From UBA6183 sp943372215 (lineage in GTDB: Bacteria; Bacteroidota; Bacteroidia; UKL13-3), in assembly GCA_943372215.1 (NCBI GenBank), contig CALRXU020000011.1:99050-163049 (forward strand): a stretch of 64,000 nt of DNA. Reading direction: 5' to 3'. Shown here one piece after another: positions 17,486 through 27,048 of this stretch (position 1 is its first letter; each line of letters begins with the position of its first letter). The notes under the pieces are model-generated. The model worked only from the letters and a program-made list of their open reading frames with translations. It was not told where the DNA came from and made no database searches. The translations under genes were made by a program, and so were the position numbers.

Positions 17486-18325
17486 ATGAAAATTCACAGC
17501 ATTGAAACAGGATTGTTTAAACTTGATGGTGGAGCCATGTTTGGTGTAGTGCCTAAAACCATTTGGAATAAGTTAAACCCTGCTGATGAAAACAATATGA
17601 TTAGCCTAGCTATGCGTTGTTTGTTAATTGAGGATGGAAACCAACTCATATTGATTGATAATGGCATTGGCAATAAACAGGACGATAAGTTTTTTTCGCA
17701 CTATTTTTTGCATGGTGAATACAGTCTTGAAAAATCGTTGAATGAAAAAGGGTTTACGGCCTCTGACGTAACAGATATGTTGCTTACCCATTTACATTTT
17801 GACCATTGCGGTGGAAGCATCAATTGGAACAATGACCGCACAGGCTATGAAACGGCTTTTAAAAACGCCAATTATTGGGTGGGAGAGGAGCAATGGCATG
17901 AGGCAATAAAGCCTAACCCACGCGAAAAAGCATCTTTTATTAAAGAAAACATACTGCCTATTCAGGAAAGTGGGCAACTGAATTTAATTAATGAGGCCAC
18001 AGTAATCAACCCACATGTTACCTTTAAGTATTCTTATGGGCATACCAATGGTATGGTGCATCCCATTATTAAATACAAAGGATACACCATTGTTTATATG
18101 GCTGATATGATACCTACGCAAGCGCATATTCCGGTGCCTTATGTAATGGGTTATGATGTGCAGCCACTAAATACCATGAATGAAAAAACAGCCTTACTAA
18201 ATGAGGCTGCGGATAATAGTTACATCTTGTTTTTTGAGCATGACCCCAACCGTGAGGCATGCACCGTAATGCAAACAGAAAAAGGGGTGCGTAAGCAAAA
18301 TGAAATGAAGCTAACCGATTTGTAA
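17486..18325 (+). CDS. Metallo-beta-lactamase-fold hydrolase
   Basis: The 279-aa protein has the metal-binding motif THLHFDHCGG (about residues 98-107), an SYGHTNGMVHPII segment with the third histidine, MADMIPTQAHIP with the bridging Asp, and FEHDPN for the last His. It belongs to the lactonase/glyoxalase-II-like branch of MBL proteins that also includes AHL lactonases and methyl-parathion-hydrolase-like enzymes. No signal peptide, so cytoplasmic. The substrate is unknown. It is the third gene after ridA and the small lipoprotein gene. Confidence 0.9.
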   Translation: MKIHSIETGLFKLDGGAMFGVVPKTIWNKLNPADENNMISLAMRCLLIEDGNQLILIDNGIGNKQDDKFFSHYFLHGEYSLEKSLNEKGFTASDVTDMLLTHLHFDHCGGSINWNNDRTGYETAFKNANYWVGEEQWHEAIKPNPREKASFIKENILPIQESGQLNLINEATVINPHVTFKYSYGHTNGMVHPIIKYKGYTIVYMADMIPTQAHIPVPYVMGYDVQPLNTMNEKTALLNEAADNSYILFFEHDPNREACTVMQTEKGVRKQNEMKLTDL

Positions 18326-18399
18326 GTAATCGGTCAGATTTTGTGGCTTAAACAATTTAAGCACCTGGCTTTGAGTTTTATTATCAAATACAAAGCCGT

Positions 18400-19203
18400 A
18401 TGTTTAATATGAATCCAGCAAAGTATAACCTCGATGAGGTTGTTTTTGCAAATCGCAATCAGGCTTATGGTGCTTATGCTATTCGCAAACAGTACTCGGC
18501 CAATGTAAACAGATCCCTCTTCATTGTATTATCCGCGCTCGTGTTATTGCCACTATTCGGTTATTTCAAACCGCCTCACGTTTCCAAACCGACAATCTTA
18601 TCTAAAGAAAGTAAGGATGAAGTTGTTAGAATTTTGGACATTATTTTGGAGCCAATACAACAGGCCACTTCATCTGCAACCTCATCCACAACAGCATCTG
18701 CAACCACTGATAATGGCAATTACCGCATTGCCCCCGACCAGCAGATTACCAAACCAACCTTAACTGCAACACAAGTAATTACCAGTACTTCATCAACAAC
18801 CTCAACTATTGGCACTGGTTCTCCTATTAATAAAATGAACTCGCTGGGCACTTTGCCGGGGCCTATTACCACTCCAATACTTCCTGCAAAACCAGCGGTA
18901 CATGATGTAGCCGATGTAATGCCTGTTTTTAATGATGGTGATTTGTATGAGTATTTACAAAAAAAGATGAATTACCCTGATCTTGCCCGCAAAATAAACA
19001 AAGAAGGGAAAGTAGTGGTGGTTTTTGAAGTAGATGAGTTGGGCAATGTGAGGAATGTGCAAATAGAAAAAAGTCTAGGTTTTGGTTGCGATGACGAAGC
19101 CATACGAGTGATTTCTGGCATGCCCAAATGGAAGCCTGCTATGTCTAATGGGGAAGCTGTGCCTGTGCGCATGCGTTTACCCATAGCATTTAAGCTAAAC
19201 TAA
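18400..19203 (+). CDS. Energy transducer TonB
   Basis: The 267-aa protein opens with the Bacteroidota TonB N-terminus YNLDEVVFANRNQAYGAYAI, a single membrane helix (about residues 34-53), a Ser/Thr-rich periplasmic linker (about 75-150) instead of a Pro-Lys spacer, and a C-terminal TonB domain (YPDLARKINKEGKVVVVFEV then GFGCDDEAIRVISGMPKWKP, about 195-267). It would pass proton-motive energy from ExbB/ExbD, which are not in this window, to outer-membrane receptors such as that at 8704. It is monocistronic and convergent with ruvB. Confidence 0.93.
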   Translation: MFNMNPAKYNLDEVVFANRNQAYGAYAIRKQYSANVNRSLFIVLSALVLLPLFGYFKPPHVSKPTILSKESKDEVVRILDIILEPIQQATSSATSSTTASATTDNGNYRIAPDQQITKPTLTATQVITSTSSTTSTIGTGSPINKMNSLGTLPGPITTPILPAKPAVHDVADVMPVFNDGDLYEYLQKKMNYPDLARKINKEGKVVVVFEVDELGNVRNVQIEKSLGFGCDDEAIRVISGMPKWKPAMSNGEAVPVRMRLPIAFKLN

Positions 19204-19206
19204 AAC

Positions 19207-20232
19207 CTAAAATAACGTGCCCTTGTAACCAGGCAAAACGCCAAAGTGTTTATAAGCCTTTTCGGTTACTTCACGGCCACGGGGTGTACGGGTTAAAAAA
19301 CCTTCTTGTATCAAATATGGCTCGTACACCTCTTCCAACGTTCCACCTTCTTCGCCAATGGCTGTTGAAATGGTATTAATGCCCACTGGGCCACCTTTAA
19401 ACTTATCAATAATAGTTCTCAAGATTTTATTGTCCATTTCATCAAGTCCTTCTGCATCCACATTCAAAGCATTAAGGGCATATTGCGCAATTTCTAGGGT
19501 AATGGTGCCATTTCCTTTTATCTGAGCAAAATCTCTGGTGCGCCTCAATAGTGCATTGCCTATGCGTGGGGTTCCCCGACTTCTTTTGGCAATTTCTTCC
19601 GCTGCTGCTTCATCAATTGGCGTATTAATGATATAAGCAGAACGGGTAATGATTTTTTTCATCAATGCACGGTCGTAGTATTCCAAACGGGAATTGATAC
19701 CAAAACGTGCACGCAATGGGGCCGTTAACAAGCCAGATCTTGTAGTAGCTCCAATTAAAGTAAAGGGATTAATCTCCAATTGTATGCTTCTGGCATTGGG
19801 GCCAGAGTCAATCATAATATCTATGCGGTAATCCTCCATGGCAGAGTACAAAAACTCTTCAATTACCGGACTTAACCGATGGATTTCATCAATAAACAAG
19901 ACATCACCCTTTTCTAAGTTGGTAAGCAAACCAGCCAAATCGCCTGGTTTTTCAAGCACAGGGCCTGAAGTGGTTTTGATATTTGTACCTAATTCTTGTG
20001 CAATAATGTACGATAGGGTGGTTTTACCCAAGCCCGGAGGTCCATGCAACAAGACATGGTCCAAAGCTTCACCGCGTTGCACAGCGGCCTGCACAAACAC
20101 CCGTAAATTAGCCAGTATTTTCTCTTGTCCGGTAAAATCTCCGAAACTTTTTGGCCTTAATACGCGTTCAAACTCCTTCTCTACGCCATTTAAATTTTCT
20201 TCTTCCGGGTCTATATGTGGATTTCGCACCAT
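19207..20232 (-). CDS. ruvB: Holliday junction branch-migration ATPase RuvB
   Basis: The hexameric AAA+ motor (341 aa) drives branch migration with RuvA. Walker A GPPGLGKT (residues 64-71), Walker B VLFIDEIHRL (111-120), sensor 1 GATTRSG (161-167), the PLRARFG arginine-containing segment and the winged-helix end (GFLTRTPRGREVT) are all intact. Length and start (ATG at 20232) match the family. It ends 3 nt from the convergent tonB stop codon, so the two transcripts probably overlap at their 3' ends. Confidence 0.98.
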   Translation of the reverse strand: MVRNPHIDPEEENLNGVEKEFERVLRPKSFGDFTGQEKILANLRVFVQAAVQRGEALDHVLLHGPPGLGKTTLSYIIAQELGTNIKTTSGPVLEKPGDLAGLLTNLEKGDVLFIDEIHRLSPVIEEFLYSAMEDYRIDIMIDSGPNARSIQLEINPFTLIGATTRSGLLTAPLRARFGINSRLEYYDRALMKKIITRSAYIINTPIDEAAAEEIAKRSRGTPRIGNALLRRTRDFAQIKGNGTITLEIAQYALNALNVDAEGLDEMDNKILRTIIDKFKGGPVGINTISTAIGEEGGTLEEVYEPYLIQEGFLTRTPRGREVTEKAYKHFGVLPGYKGTLF

Positions 20233-20267
20233 GCGAATATAATTGTTTTAAAGATGTTTTGTTTTTA

Positions 20268-21575
20268 CTAGTCTTTACTAAACAACCAACGGGCTATTTT
20301 TTTATACGATGGTTTTTGCCCGTACATTAAAATACCCACACGGTAAATGCGTCCTGCAATCCAAGTGGTAACAATAAATCCAGCGGTTAAACTCACCATG
20401 GAAACAATCACTTGCCAGAAAGGTACATCAAACGGCAACCTTACCATCATAATAACAGGAGCAGTAAATGGAATAATGGATAACCAAACAGCTAAATCAC
20501 CATTTGGGTTTGATACCACCACACTTTGTGCCAATACCAACGCCAATACTAAAGGCATAGTAATGGGTAACATAAATTGTTGGGTATCCGTTTCACTATC
20601 CACCGCTGAACCAATTGCAGCAAACAAGGAGCCATAAAATAGATATCCTCCAATAAAATAGAATAAGAACATACCAATAAAATAGGTAAAGTTAAACTGC
20701 AATAAGGCTTGCAATATCTCCCCAGCCCCGCCACTTGGTGGTGTTGCCCCGCCAGGGTTGAGTGCTGCTGCATCTGCACCAATGGCACCCATTACCAAGC
20801 CAGAAACACTGCTGCCAAGCACGGTTACAATAAGTACCCAAATAATAAATTGGGTTAAACCTACAAATGCAATACCCGCAATTTTACCCATCATCAATTC
20901 AAAAGGTTTAATAGAAGAAATAATCACTTCCACAATGCGGTTTGATTTTTCTTCAATAACCCCACGCATAATTTGCACCCCATAAATAAAAATAAAGAAG
21001 TAAATGATGATTGCCCCCAAGTACCCAATGATGGTGCTAAACTCCACACTACTGCTTTCCATTCCTTTATCTGTGAATTTGATGGTTTTAACAGAAAGCT
21101 TATTTTTATTGATGGATTGAAGTGTTTTGTCATCAATGCCATTTGCCTTTAACAACTCGTTCTTAACTTCATTTTCCAGCATGTTTTCTAATTGCATAAC
21201 CGTACCAAATGATGCTTGTTCCTTGCTGTAAAGTTGCACTTGGTGTATGTGCTCGATGGCTGAATCGGGAATGTGTAACAATGCAAAATAATTCTCATCA
21301 TTTAAGATGGTGGCCCTTTGGTTATCTGGAACATAACCAAAAGTAAAGTGTATCAACTCACTATTGGTTAGTTTATTGGCAAATGTGCCATTTTTATCGC
21401 TAACGTATATGTTTTTGGTAGTTGAACCAATATCTTTATTAATACTCACATAAATAATAATCCCGTAAAACAAAACCATTAGCAAAGGAGCCGCAATGGT
21501 CATGATAATAAAGGATTTTTTTCTAACCCGTGTAGTATATTCTCTTTTTGTAACCAGCCAAATTTTTTGAAGCAT
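20268..21575 (-). CDS. ABC-2 type transporter permease (NatB-like)
   Basis: The 435-aa integral membrane protein begins LQKIWLVTKREYTTRVRKKS, one N-terminal helix, then a large extracytoplasmic domain (about residues 45-180) and five or six further helices. GVIEEKSNRIVEVIISSIKP (about 207-226) is the coupling motif typical of ABC-2/NatB permeases. The partner ATPase is not adjacent here. Probable Na+ or drug export; substrate cannot be inferred. It lies 35 nt upstream of ruvB on the same strand. Confidence 0.9.
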   Translation of the reverse strand: MLQKIWLVTKREYTTRVRKKSFIIMTIAAPLLMVLFYGIIIYVSINKDIGSTTKNIYVSDKNGTFANKLTNSELIHFTFGYVPDNQRATILNDENYFALLHIPDSAIEHIHQVQLYSKEQASFGTVMQLENMLENEVKNELLKANGIDDKTLQSINKNKLSVKTIKFTDKGMESSSVEFSTIIGYLGAIIIYFFIFIYGVQIMRGVIEEKSNRIVEVIISSIKPFELMMGKIAGIAFVGLTQFIIWVLIVTVLGSSVSGLVMGAIGADAAALNPGGATPPSGGAGEILQALLQFNFTYFIGMFLFYFIGGYLFYGSLFAAIGSAVDSETDTQQFMLPITMPLVLALVLAQSVVVSNPNGDLAVWLSIIPFTAPVIMMVRLPFDVPFWQVIVSMVSLTAGFIVTTWIAGRIYRVGILMYGQKPSYKKIARWLFSKD

Positions 21576-21620
21576 GTGTGGTATGTTTTATAGCAAAGAT
21601 GTAAAATCTTTGCATTATCA

Positions 21621-21652
21621 AAAATAAAAAAGGGGTAGACTATGCCACCCCT
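21621..21652 (-). terminator. Rho-independent terminator after the TlpA-like gene
   Basis: On the minus strand the hairpin AGGGGT...ACCCCT (21631-21652 on the plus strand) is followed by TTTTTATTTT. It lies 28 nt after the stop codon of the gene at 21680-23098. Confidence 0.8.
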
Positions 21653-21679
21653 CTGTGTATAAGTTTATTTTTAATGCAA

Positions 21680-23098
21680 TTACTCAATTCCTTTGCTGAT
21701 AAACTCCTCCACTTGCTCCACGCTTAAACGTTTAGCAACAATTTCCTTTTTCTCGTTTAGCAGGTAAATTACCGGAGTACTGTAAATATCATAAAGCTTT
21801 CTAAACTTGGTATTGTTGTATAAATCACTCACATTAATCCATTTTAGCTTATTGTCAAACACAAATTTTTTCCATTCTTCAGCCTGCGAGGTTAAACTGA
21901 TGGCATACACTTCGAAAAACTTGCCGTTGCTATGTTGTTCATTTGCCAGTTTATCATACAATACTTTTAAGCGGGGAATTTCTTCTTTGCAACGACCGCA
22001 GCTAGCATCCCAAAACAACAGCATGGTGTATTTTGCTTTAATGGCAAGCAGTTCCTTCATTACAAAACTTGTATCAGGCATAATCAGGTTCGGGGCAATT
22101 TTCCCCAATAAGTTATTCCTGATGTTGTCTGCACGATCTGTAATTTTATACCTTAAGGTCTCGTCAACCCAAAAAGCCTTAATGGTGTCTTTGTAATAAT
22201 TATCAACCATGTGCACAAATACAGCATCCATACCCATGTATTGTGAGGTTTCATAGTGATTGGTAATCCAGAAAATACACCATTTGGTAACTTCCTTACT
22301 TTTTTCTGCACGGCTCATTACAAAATCAATAGCCTTGTTAATAGAGTCTGGTATCTGTGGAATAACTTTGGTAATGTAGTATTCTATTTTTGAATGAAAA
22401 ACGGGCGTGTATGCGATGCGGTCATCAGACAGATCAATATTATCGAAGTAATGTGTTTTGTAGTAATTATATCCAAACAAGGAGTCTTTTCTGCCGTTGG
22501 GTAAAACAGGAGGGGTCGGAACATCAATCTCCCTCATCATATTAAATATTTTAGCAATAAGTAGGTTTGGTTTTTCTTTAGTTACTTTTTGCCTGTAATC
22601 AGTCAATCGTTTTTCTATTTCAATAATTTTGTCACGGTTAAAGCGAGTAGCGGCTGTATCCTTATCTTCTTTGGCTTTTTTATAGGCCTTTTCAAATGGA
22701 TCTACCTCTCTTGCAATACTGGTTGTGAAGCTAGAGTACTCAAAAAAGGCGGTATTTTCTGCTGAGTTTTTCACCTTCATGTTTCCAGTATAATCAATGG
22801 TATCTGTTTCAAGGCTAAAGGTTTGTTCAGTAACCACAAAATCAAACAACAACGACTTTTCAGCCGAAGCAATCAGGTAAATACCTCCTTGCAAATTTTC
22901 TTTGCCCTTAAATACCATTTTGCCAGATGCATCAGTGAAGGTACTGTCTTTTAGATACTGTTTATCACCATAATAGTAACCCAAGTAATACATTTTTTTA
23001 CTAGCTCCCTTTATTTTAATGGTAATTTCATAGGCTGATAATTGCTGGATGACAAGGCTCAGCAATACGGCTAAACTAATTTTTTTGAACATATTCAT
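21680..23098 (-). CDS. Secreted TlpA-like thiol-disulfide protein with DUF4369/DUF5106 domains
   Basis: The 472-aa product starts MNMFKKISLAVLLSLVIQQL (signal peptide; the ATG at 23098 is preferred to an upstream TTG). An N-terminal DUF4369-like domain (KGASKKMYYLGYYYGDKQYL, about residues 25-110), a helical DUF5106-like middle, and a C-terminal thioredoxin domain with active site DASCGRCKEEIP (Cys-Gly-Arg-Cys, about residue 365) and the cis-Pro segment YSTPVIYLL are seen. This architecture is typical of periplasmic disulfide reductants in Bacteroidota, related to TlpA and ResA. A terminator follows at 21621-21652. Confidence 0.9.
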   Translation of the reverse strand: MNMFKKISLAVLLSLVIQQLSAYEITIKIKGASKKMYYLGYYYGDKQYLKDSTFTDASGKMVFKGKENLQGGIYLIASAEKSLLFDFVVTEQTFSLETDTIDYTGNMKVKNSAENTAFFEYSSFTTSIAREVDPFEKAYKKAKEDKDTAATRFNRDKIIEIEKRLTDYRQKVTKEKPNLLIAKIFNMMREIDVPTPPVLPNGRKDSLFGYNYYKTHYFDNIDLSDDRIAYTPVFHSKIEYYITKVIPQIPDSINKAIDFVMSRAEKSKEVTKWCIFWITNHYETSQYMGMDAVFVHMVDNYYKDTIKAFWVDETLRYKITDRADNIRNNLLGKIAPNLIMPDTSFVMKELLAIKAKYTMLLFWDASCGRCKEEIPRLKVLYDKLANEQHSNGKFFEVYAISLTSQAEEWKKFVFDNKLKWINVSDLYNNTKFRKLYDIYSTPVIYLLNEKKEIVAKRLSVEQVEEFISKGIE

Positions 23099-23265
23099 AA
23101 TGAAATTGTGTGGTAAAAATACGAAATAAACCAACCGATTACCAAGTGGTGTTTTATATTAACAAAACTTTAAGCAGTAAATGCTGACAAAAATCAAGAC
23201 CAGTTGTGAGTTTAGTCATTTAGTATGAGGTGAATTGGTGATAAATTTGGATAAAATTAAACAAT

Positions 23266-23661
23266 ATGAAAAACGAAACCACCACATCAGCTTATTTGTA
23301 TGAATTGCACCAGATTTATAAAACATGGCTAAGTGAGCTTGCATTGGCAACAGATGAATTGGCTCATTTTAAACTCAACTTAGAAAAAATAGTTGTTGCA
23401 AACACCAAAATAGAGGTAACAAGCAAGGTTGAGCAATTTCAAAACCAATTCATTACCCAGTTGAATGAAATTCAAGAGTTGAGGCATGAAATTAATGGGG
23501 CAGAGGCGAAGGTAGAGCAAAACATAAAAAACAACCTCGTAGCGGCTGATCACAGAAAAGAGGAGTTGAATCCTTTGTTAAGTGAGCGTGTACAACAGTT
23601 TCATAAATTGTTTTTGGAGCTTAAAACGGAATATACACAATTTTTAGCCAAGACGTTTTAA
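23266..23661 (+). CDS. Coiled-coil hypothetical protein
   Basis: I do not recognise this 131-aa protein. It is charged, almost entirely helical, with a likely coiled coil over residues 30-125 (VEQFQNQFITQLNEIQELRH and EAKVEQNIKNN). No signal peptide or membrane helix is visible. An exact TAAATTTG -7 element lies at 23242-23249, 16 nt before the ATG, supporting a transcribed gene. It ends 9 nt before the GTG start of the RNA methyltransferase gene, so the two are probably co-transcribed. Confidence 0.75.
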   Translation: MKNETTTSAYLYELHQIYKTWLSELALATDELAHFKLNLEKIVVANTKIEVTSKVEQFQNQFITQLNEIQELRHEINGAEAKVEQNIKNNLVAADHRKEELNPLLSERVQQFHKLFLELKTEYTQFLAKTF

Positions 23662-23670
23662 ATTTGCCCG

Positions 23671-25062
23671 GTGCAACAGTTACCGGAAAAATTTGTACAA
23701 CAAGTCAATTTATTGCTAGGCCAGGAGGCAGGTGATTTTACGGACAGTATCTGGGGAATACCTCCTGTAAGTGTTCGCTTAAATCCGCTTAAGCCTGCCA
23801 CTGCTTTTAAAGATGCCCTGCCAGTTTCCTGGAGCAAGTGGGGTAAACAATTGGCGCAGCGTCCATCCTTCATTGCTGACCCTCTTTTTCATGCCGGGGC
23901 TTATTATGTGCAAGAAGCTTCTTCTATGTTTTTAGAAGAAGTGTTTAACCACATTAAAACACAAATACCAACCCCACTTAAGGTGCTGGATTTATGCGCG
24001 GCTCCTGGCGGTAAAAGCACTTTGTTATTATCTTCAATGCAAGATAATGACTTGCTGGTGGCCAATGAAATTATCAAAAGTCGGGTAACTGTTTTAGAAG
24101 AAAACCTCATCAGGTGGGGCAGGAGCAATGTGGTAGTGAGCAATAATGATGCAAAGGATTTTAATGGCTTGCAAGATTATTTTGATGTAATAGTTGTGGA
24201 TGCGCCATGCTCAGGTGAAGGCATGTTTAGAAAAGACAAAAAGGCCATTGATGAGTGGAGCGAAGAGCATGTGAAATTATGCGCAGTGAGGCAGCAACGC
24301 ATTTTAGCTGATGTGTTACCTGCCCTAAAACCAGGTGGCTTTTTAATTTATTCAACCTGCACTTTTAACACCATTGAAAACGAAGACAATGTGCATTGGT
24401 TGATGGAGGATTTTGGCCTTCAATCGATTCCTATTGGTATAGCTACTCATTCAGGAATTACTGAAACCAACACTTGGAAAGGCAATGAATTGTTTGCTTA
24501 CCGCTTTTATTTGCACCGGGTGCAAGGTGAAGGTTTTTTTACGGCCTGTTTGCAAAAAAATACGACAACACAAGGTTATGGGGCGGCTAAAATAAAAGGA
24601 ACCAAAATAGATAAACCTTCTCTTACATTACTGGAAAAGGTTAAGCCTTGGTTAGCTGAAAATGAGGAGCTCGATTTGTTTGCACATAAAGATATGGTGT
24701 TTGGTTGGCCAGCTTCAATTGGGCAGGATATTTTCTATTTACGCGGCAAGTTAAATGTGCGCCTCTCCGGACTAAGATTGGGTGAGGTGTTAAAAGGCAA
24801 GCTGGTGCCTGAGCACCAATTGGCATTAAGTGTGCATCTGAACAAACAACAGCCTTCAATAGAAGTGAATAAGGAAGATGCCCTAAGGTTTTTAAAAAAG
24901 GAAGTTTTTGAAGTTCCTGCAATGGAACAGGGCATTTATTTAATCAAGCACCAGGGCTTGGGCTTGGGCTGGGTAAAAGTGATGCCAAACCGAATGAATA
25001 ATTATTTACCTGTTCAATGGCGCATCTTAAAGCCATTGGGTGAATTACTCAATAGCGGTTAA
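23671..25062 (+). CDS. RsmF/NOL1-NOP2-Sun family RNA cytosine-5 methyltransferase
   Basis: The 463-aa protein has an N-terminal RNA-binding segment, an AdoMet domain with DLCAAPGGKSTLLL (about residues 106-119), DAPCSGEGMFRKD (about 175-187) and the catalytic cysteine in YSTCTFNTIENEDNV (about 229-243), followed by a PUA-like C-terminal domain. This matches the rRNA m5C methyltransferases YebU/RsmF. Translation must start at GTG 23671, because the first in-frame ATG is about 85 codons downstream, beyond the conserved LPEKFVQQV start. It directly follows the coiled-coil gene. Confidence 0.94.
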   Translation: MQQLPEKFVQQVNLLLGQEAGDFTDSIWGIPPVSVRLNPLKPATAFKDALPVSWSKWGKQLAQRPSFIADPLFHAGAYYVQEASSMFLEEVFNHIKTQIPTPLKVLDLCAAPGGKSTLLLSSMQDNDLLVANEIIKSRVTVLEENLIRWGRSNVVVSNNDAKDFNGLQDYFDVIVVDAPCSGEGMFRKDKKAIDEWSEEHVKLCAVRQQRILADVLPALKPGGFLIYSTCTFNTIENEDNVHWLMEDFGLQSIPIGIATHSGITETNTWKGNELFAYRFYLHRVQGEGFFTACLQKNTTTQGYGAAKIKGTKIDKPSLTLLEKVKPWLAENEELDLFAHKDMVFGWPASIGQDIFYLRGKLNVRLSGLRLGEVLKGKLVPEHQLALSVHLNKQQPSIEVNKEDALRFLKKEVFEVPAMEQGIYLIKHQGLGLGWVKVMPNRMNNYLPVQWRILKPLGELLNSG

Positions 25063-25199
25063 ATTGTTGGTTCATTATAATAGTCTATTAGTCAGATTGT
25101 TGGAAATAATTTTAGAAAATAACGCAGGTTTTTGTACTTTTTGACTTCTTATTATTAACAAAAAATACTCCATATTTAAGGGGTTAAAATGAAGTACCT

Positions 25200-25808
25200 A
25201 TGAAAAAAATAATCTGTTTAATGTTGGTTGCTTTTGCATTACTACCCCAACTACGTGCTCAGGATGCCATGACTGCTGCATTTGCAAAAAGCTATTCTTA
25301 CGAAAAGGGTGAACTGTATGTTCAGGCCATTGATATCCTAAAAGAGGTTTATCAAGAGAAACATTATGAAGTAAATTTACGTTTGGGGTATTTGTATTAT
25401 TTGGCAGCCCAATACCAGGAGTCTATAAAATATTACACCAAAGCTATCGAGATTAACCCAACTTGTATACAGGCAAAGTTGGGTATGGTTTTGCCACATG
25501 CTGCCACTAAAAGATGGGATGTGGTAATGAAGTTGTATGAAGAAATTCTGGTAATTGCCCCATCAAGCAGCTATGTGTCTTATAAATTAGGACTGATTTA
25601 CTATGAGCGTAAAAATTATGCATCTGCCCTTAAGTGTTTTGAGTTGGTTTACAACCTTTATCCTTTTGATTATGAGGGATTGTTGATGATGGGATGGGTA
25701 AATTTGCAACTTGGCAAAAAGGCAGAAGCTAAGAACTTTTTTAACCGTGTTTTACTGATAGCTCCTAATGATAAATCAGCCTTAGATGGGCTGGCGCAGT
25801 TGAAATAA
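25200..25808 (+). CDS. Secreted tetratricopeptide-repeat protein
   Basis: The 202-aa protein has a signal peptide (MKKIICLMLVAFALLPQLRA) and about five TPR motifs. Examples are LRLGYLYYLAAQYQESIKYY (about residues 60-79), YKLGLIYYERKNYASALKCF and MGWVNLQLGKKAEAKNFFNR. These form a helical protein-binding scaffold, probably in the periplasm. No partner is obvious. It is convergent with the CHU_C operon, whose last stop codon lies 22 nt away. Confidence 0.9.
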   Translation: MKKIICLMLVAFALLPQLRAQDAMTAAFAKSYSYEKGELYVQAIDILKEVYQEKHYEVNLRLGYLYYLAAQYQESIKYYTKAIEINPTCIQAKLGMVLPHAATKRWDVVMKLYEEILVIAPSSSYVSYKLGLIYYERKNYASALKCFELVYNLYPFDYEGLLMMGWVNLQLGKKAEAKNFFNRVLLIAPNDKSALDGLAQLK

Positions 25809-25830
25809 CTCAGGCTAGAACTACCCAATT

Positions 25831-26415
25831 TTAGCGCAATATGGTAATGGTGCCCCTGAAATAATGCTCTTTGGCATTTGTAAGGTAGGCCACAATTTCC
25901 CATGAATAAATTCCAGTTGTACATTCAGTGCCTCCAAATGTGCCGTTCCACCCTTCGTTGGGGTTGTTGCTTTCATACACTACCATGCCCCAACCGTTTA
26001 TTACTATTAAACGATAAGTGAGTATTTTTTCATTGTCAAAATGGGGCCTAAATTCATCGTTTAAGCCATCGCCATTTGGGGTAAAGGCACTGGGTACAAA
26101 TGCCTTTAGCTCATCTTTAACAATAACGTAAGCAAACACCGTATCCGAAACACATTTTCCAGCATTAACTTCAACCACTTTTAACTTTTTTCGCCCGATG
26201 TTATTTTTCCAGTTTACCAATATCCCTGAAGTGCCTTGTCCATCGGTAATTTCACCATCTTCAACCGCCCAAAAATAACTAGAGCCAGGCACTGAATCCA
26301 AAGAATAAAACACTTGTGTTTCATTTACCATTACCGTATCAATAACTTGTGCCTGAGCAAGTGTTGCATAACACAAGTACAAACAAAAAAGGCATATATA
26401 CTTATTTACAACCAT
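25831..26415 (-). CDS. Secreted protein with gliding-motility-associated C-terminal (CHU_C, T9SS type B) domain
   Basis: The 194-aa protein has a signal peptide (ending LAQAQ), a short PKD-like segment (SYFWAVEDGEITDGQGTSGI) and a textbook CHU_C domain at about residues 105-194: FVPSAFTPNGDGLNDEFRP, YRLIVINGWGMVVYES, GWNGTFGGTECTTGIYSWEI and a final FRGTITILR. The type B sorting domain directs export by T9SS and often SprF-dependent surface display. It is the last gene of a four-gene secreted-protein operon and starts 2 nt after the stop of the preceding gene. Confidence 0.93.
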   Translation of the reverse strand: MVVNKYICLFCLYLCYATLAQAQVIDTVMVNETQVFYSLDSVPGSSYFWAVEDGEITDGQGTSGILVNWKNNIGRKKLKVVEVNAGKCVSDTVFAYVIVKDELKAFVPSAFTPNGDGLNDEFRPHFDNEKILTYRLIVINGWGMVVYESNNPNEGWNGTFGGTECTTGIYSWEIVAYLTNAKEHYFRGTITILR

Positions 26416-26417
26416 AG

Positions 26418-27029
26418 TTATTCGTGTTTAATCGGTCCAGGACGTGGAGTTGGAAAAACAGCAATACTTGCAGTACCAGAAATAGGAGCAGGACAACCGC
26501 CTTGCTTGCCAGCTTCTGTTATTTGGTATTCATATACCCCGCTTGTTTGGTAAATTTGGCTTTTTATGCGATAAACACTATCAGTCAATTCGCTAACCTT
26601 GGAGGTGTCAATACCATTGGTAAACCTGCAAGAAAAAGCTGGTTTGCCAGAGAAAATGATACTGAGTTTGTTTGTACTGTTACCTACACAAATGGAATCA
26701 GAGCCAGATATGATAACGCCATACGTTGGTAAAACAACAATAGCCATTTTAGCGGTATCACTTGTACAACCACTGCTATTTGTTTCAACAACCAACAAGG
26801 TATCTATACCTGCTTTCAATGAAAAATGAATTAAAATGCTATCGCTGTGGCCAGCTATGGTTGTAATTTTACCATAAGTTGTGTCTCCTTTTAATTGCCA
26901 TGCATACGTTGAGCCAGGATTGGCCAATACATCATACACGTTGGCTGAACCAGCGCATACGGTATCCAACTGGGCATAAGTTGCCAGAGGAATAAACGCA
27001 ATTACAATAAAAAGAAGCCTTTGTAGCAT
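26418..27029 (-). CDS. Secreted PKD-like hypothetical protein of the CHU_C operon
   Basis: The 203-aa protein has a signal peptide (MLQRLLFIVIAFIPLATYAQ) and two PKD/Ig-like stretches: VYDVLANPGSTYAWQLKGDT (about residues 32-51) and TSDTAKMAIVVLPTYGVIIS, then GNSTNKLSIIFSGKPAFSC. The first closely resembles the segment of the next gene (SLDSVPGSSYFWAV), i.e. an Ig-like domain describing a repeated module. No sorting domain is present at its C-terminus (ends RPGPIKHE). Spacing to the CHU_C gene is only 2 nt. Confidence 0.85.
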   Translation of the reverse strand: MLQRLLFIVIAFIPLATYAQLDTVCAGSANVYDVLANPGSTYAWQLKGDTTYGKITTIAGHSDSILIHFSLKAGIDTLLVVETNSSGCTSDTAKMAIVVLPTYGVIISGSDSICVGNSTNKLSIIFSGKPAFSCRFTNGIDTSKVSELTDSVYRIKSQIYQTSGVYEYQITEAGKQGGCPAPISGTASIAVFPTPRPGPIKHE

Positions 27030-27048
27030 TTTAAATACTTCTTACCCC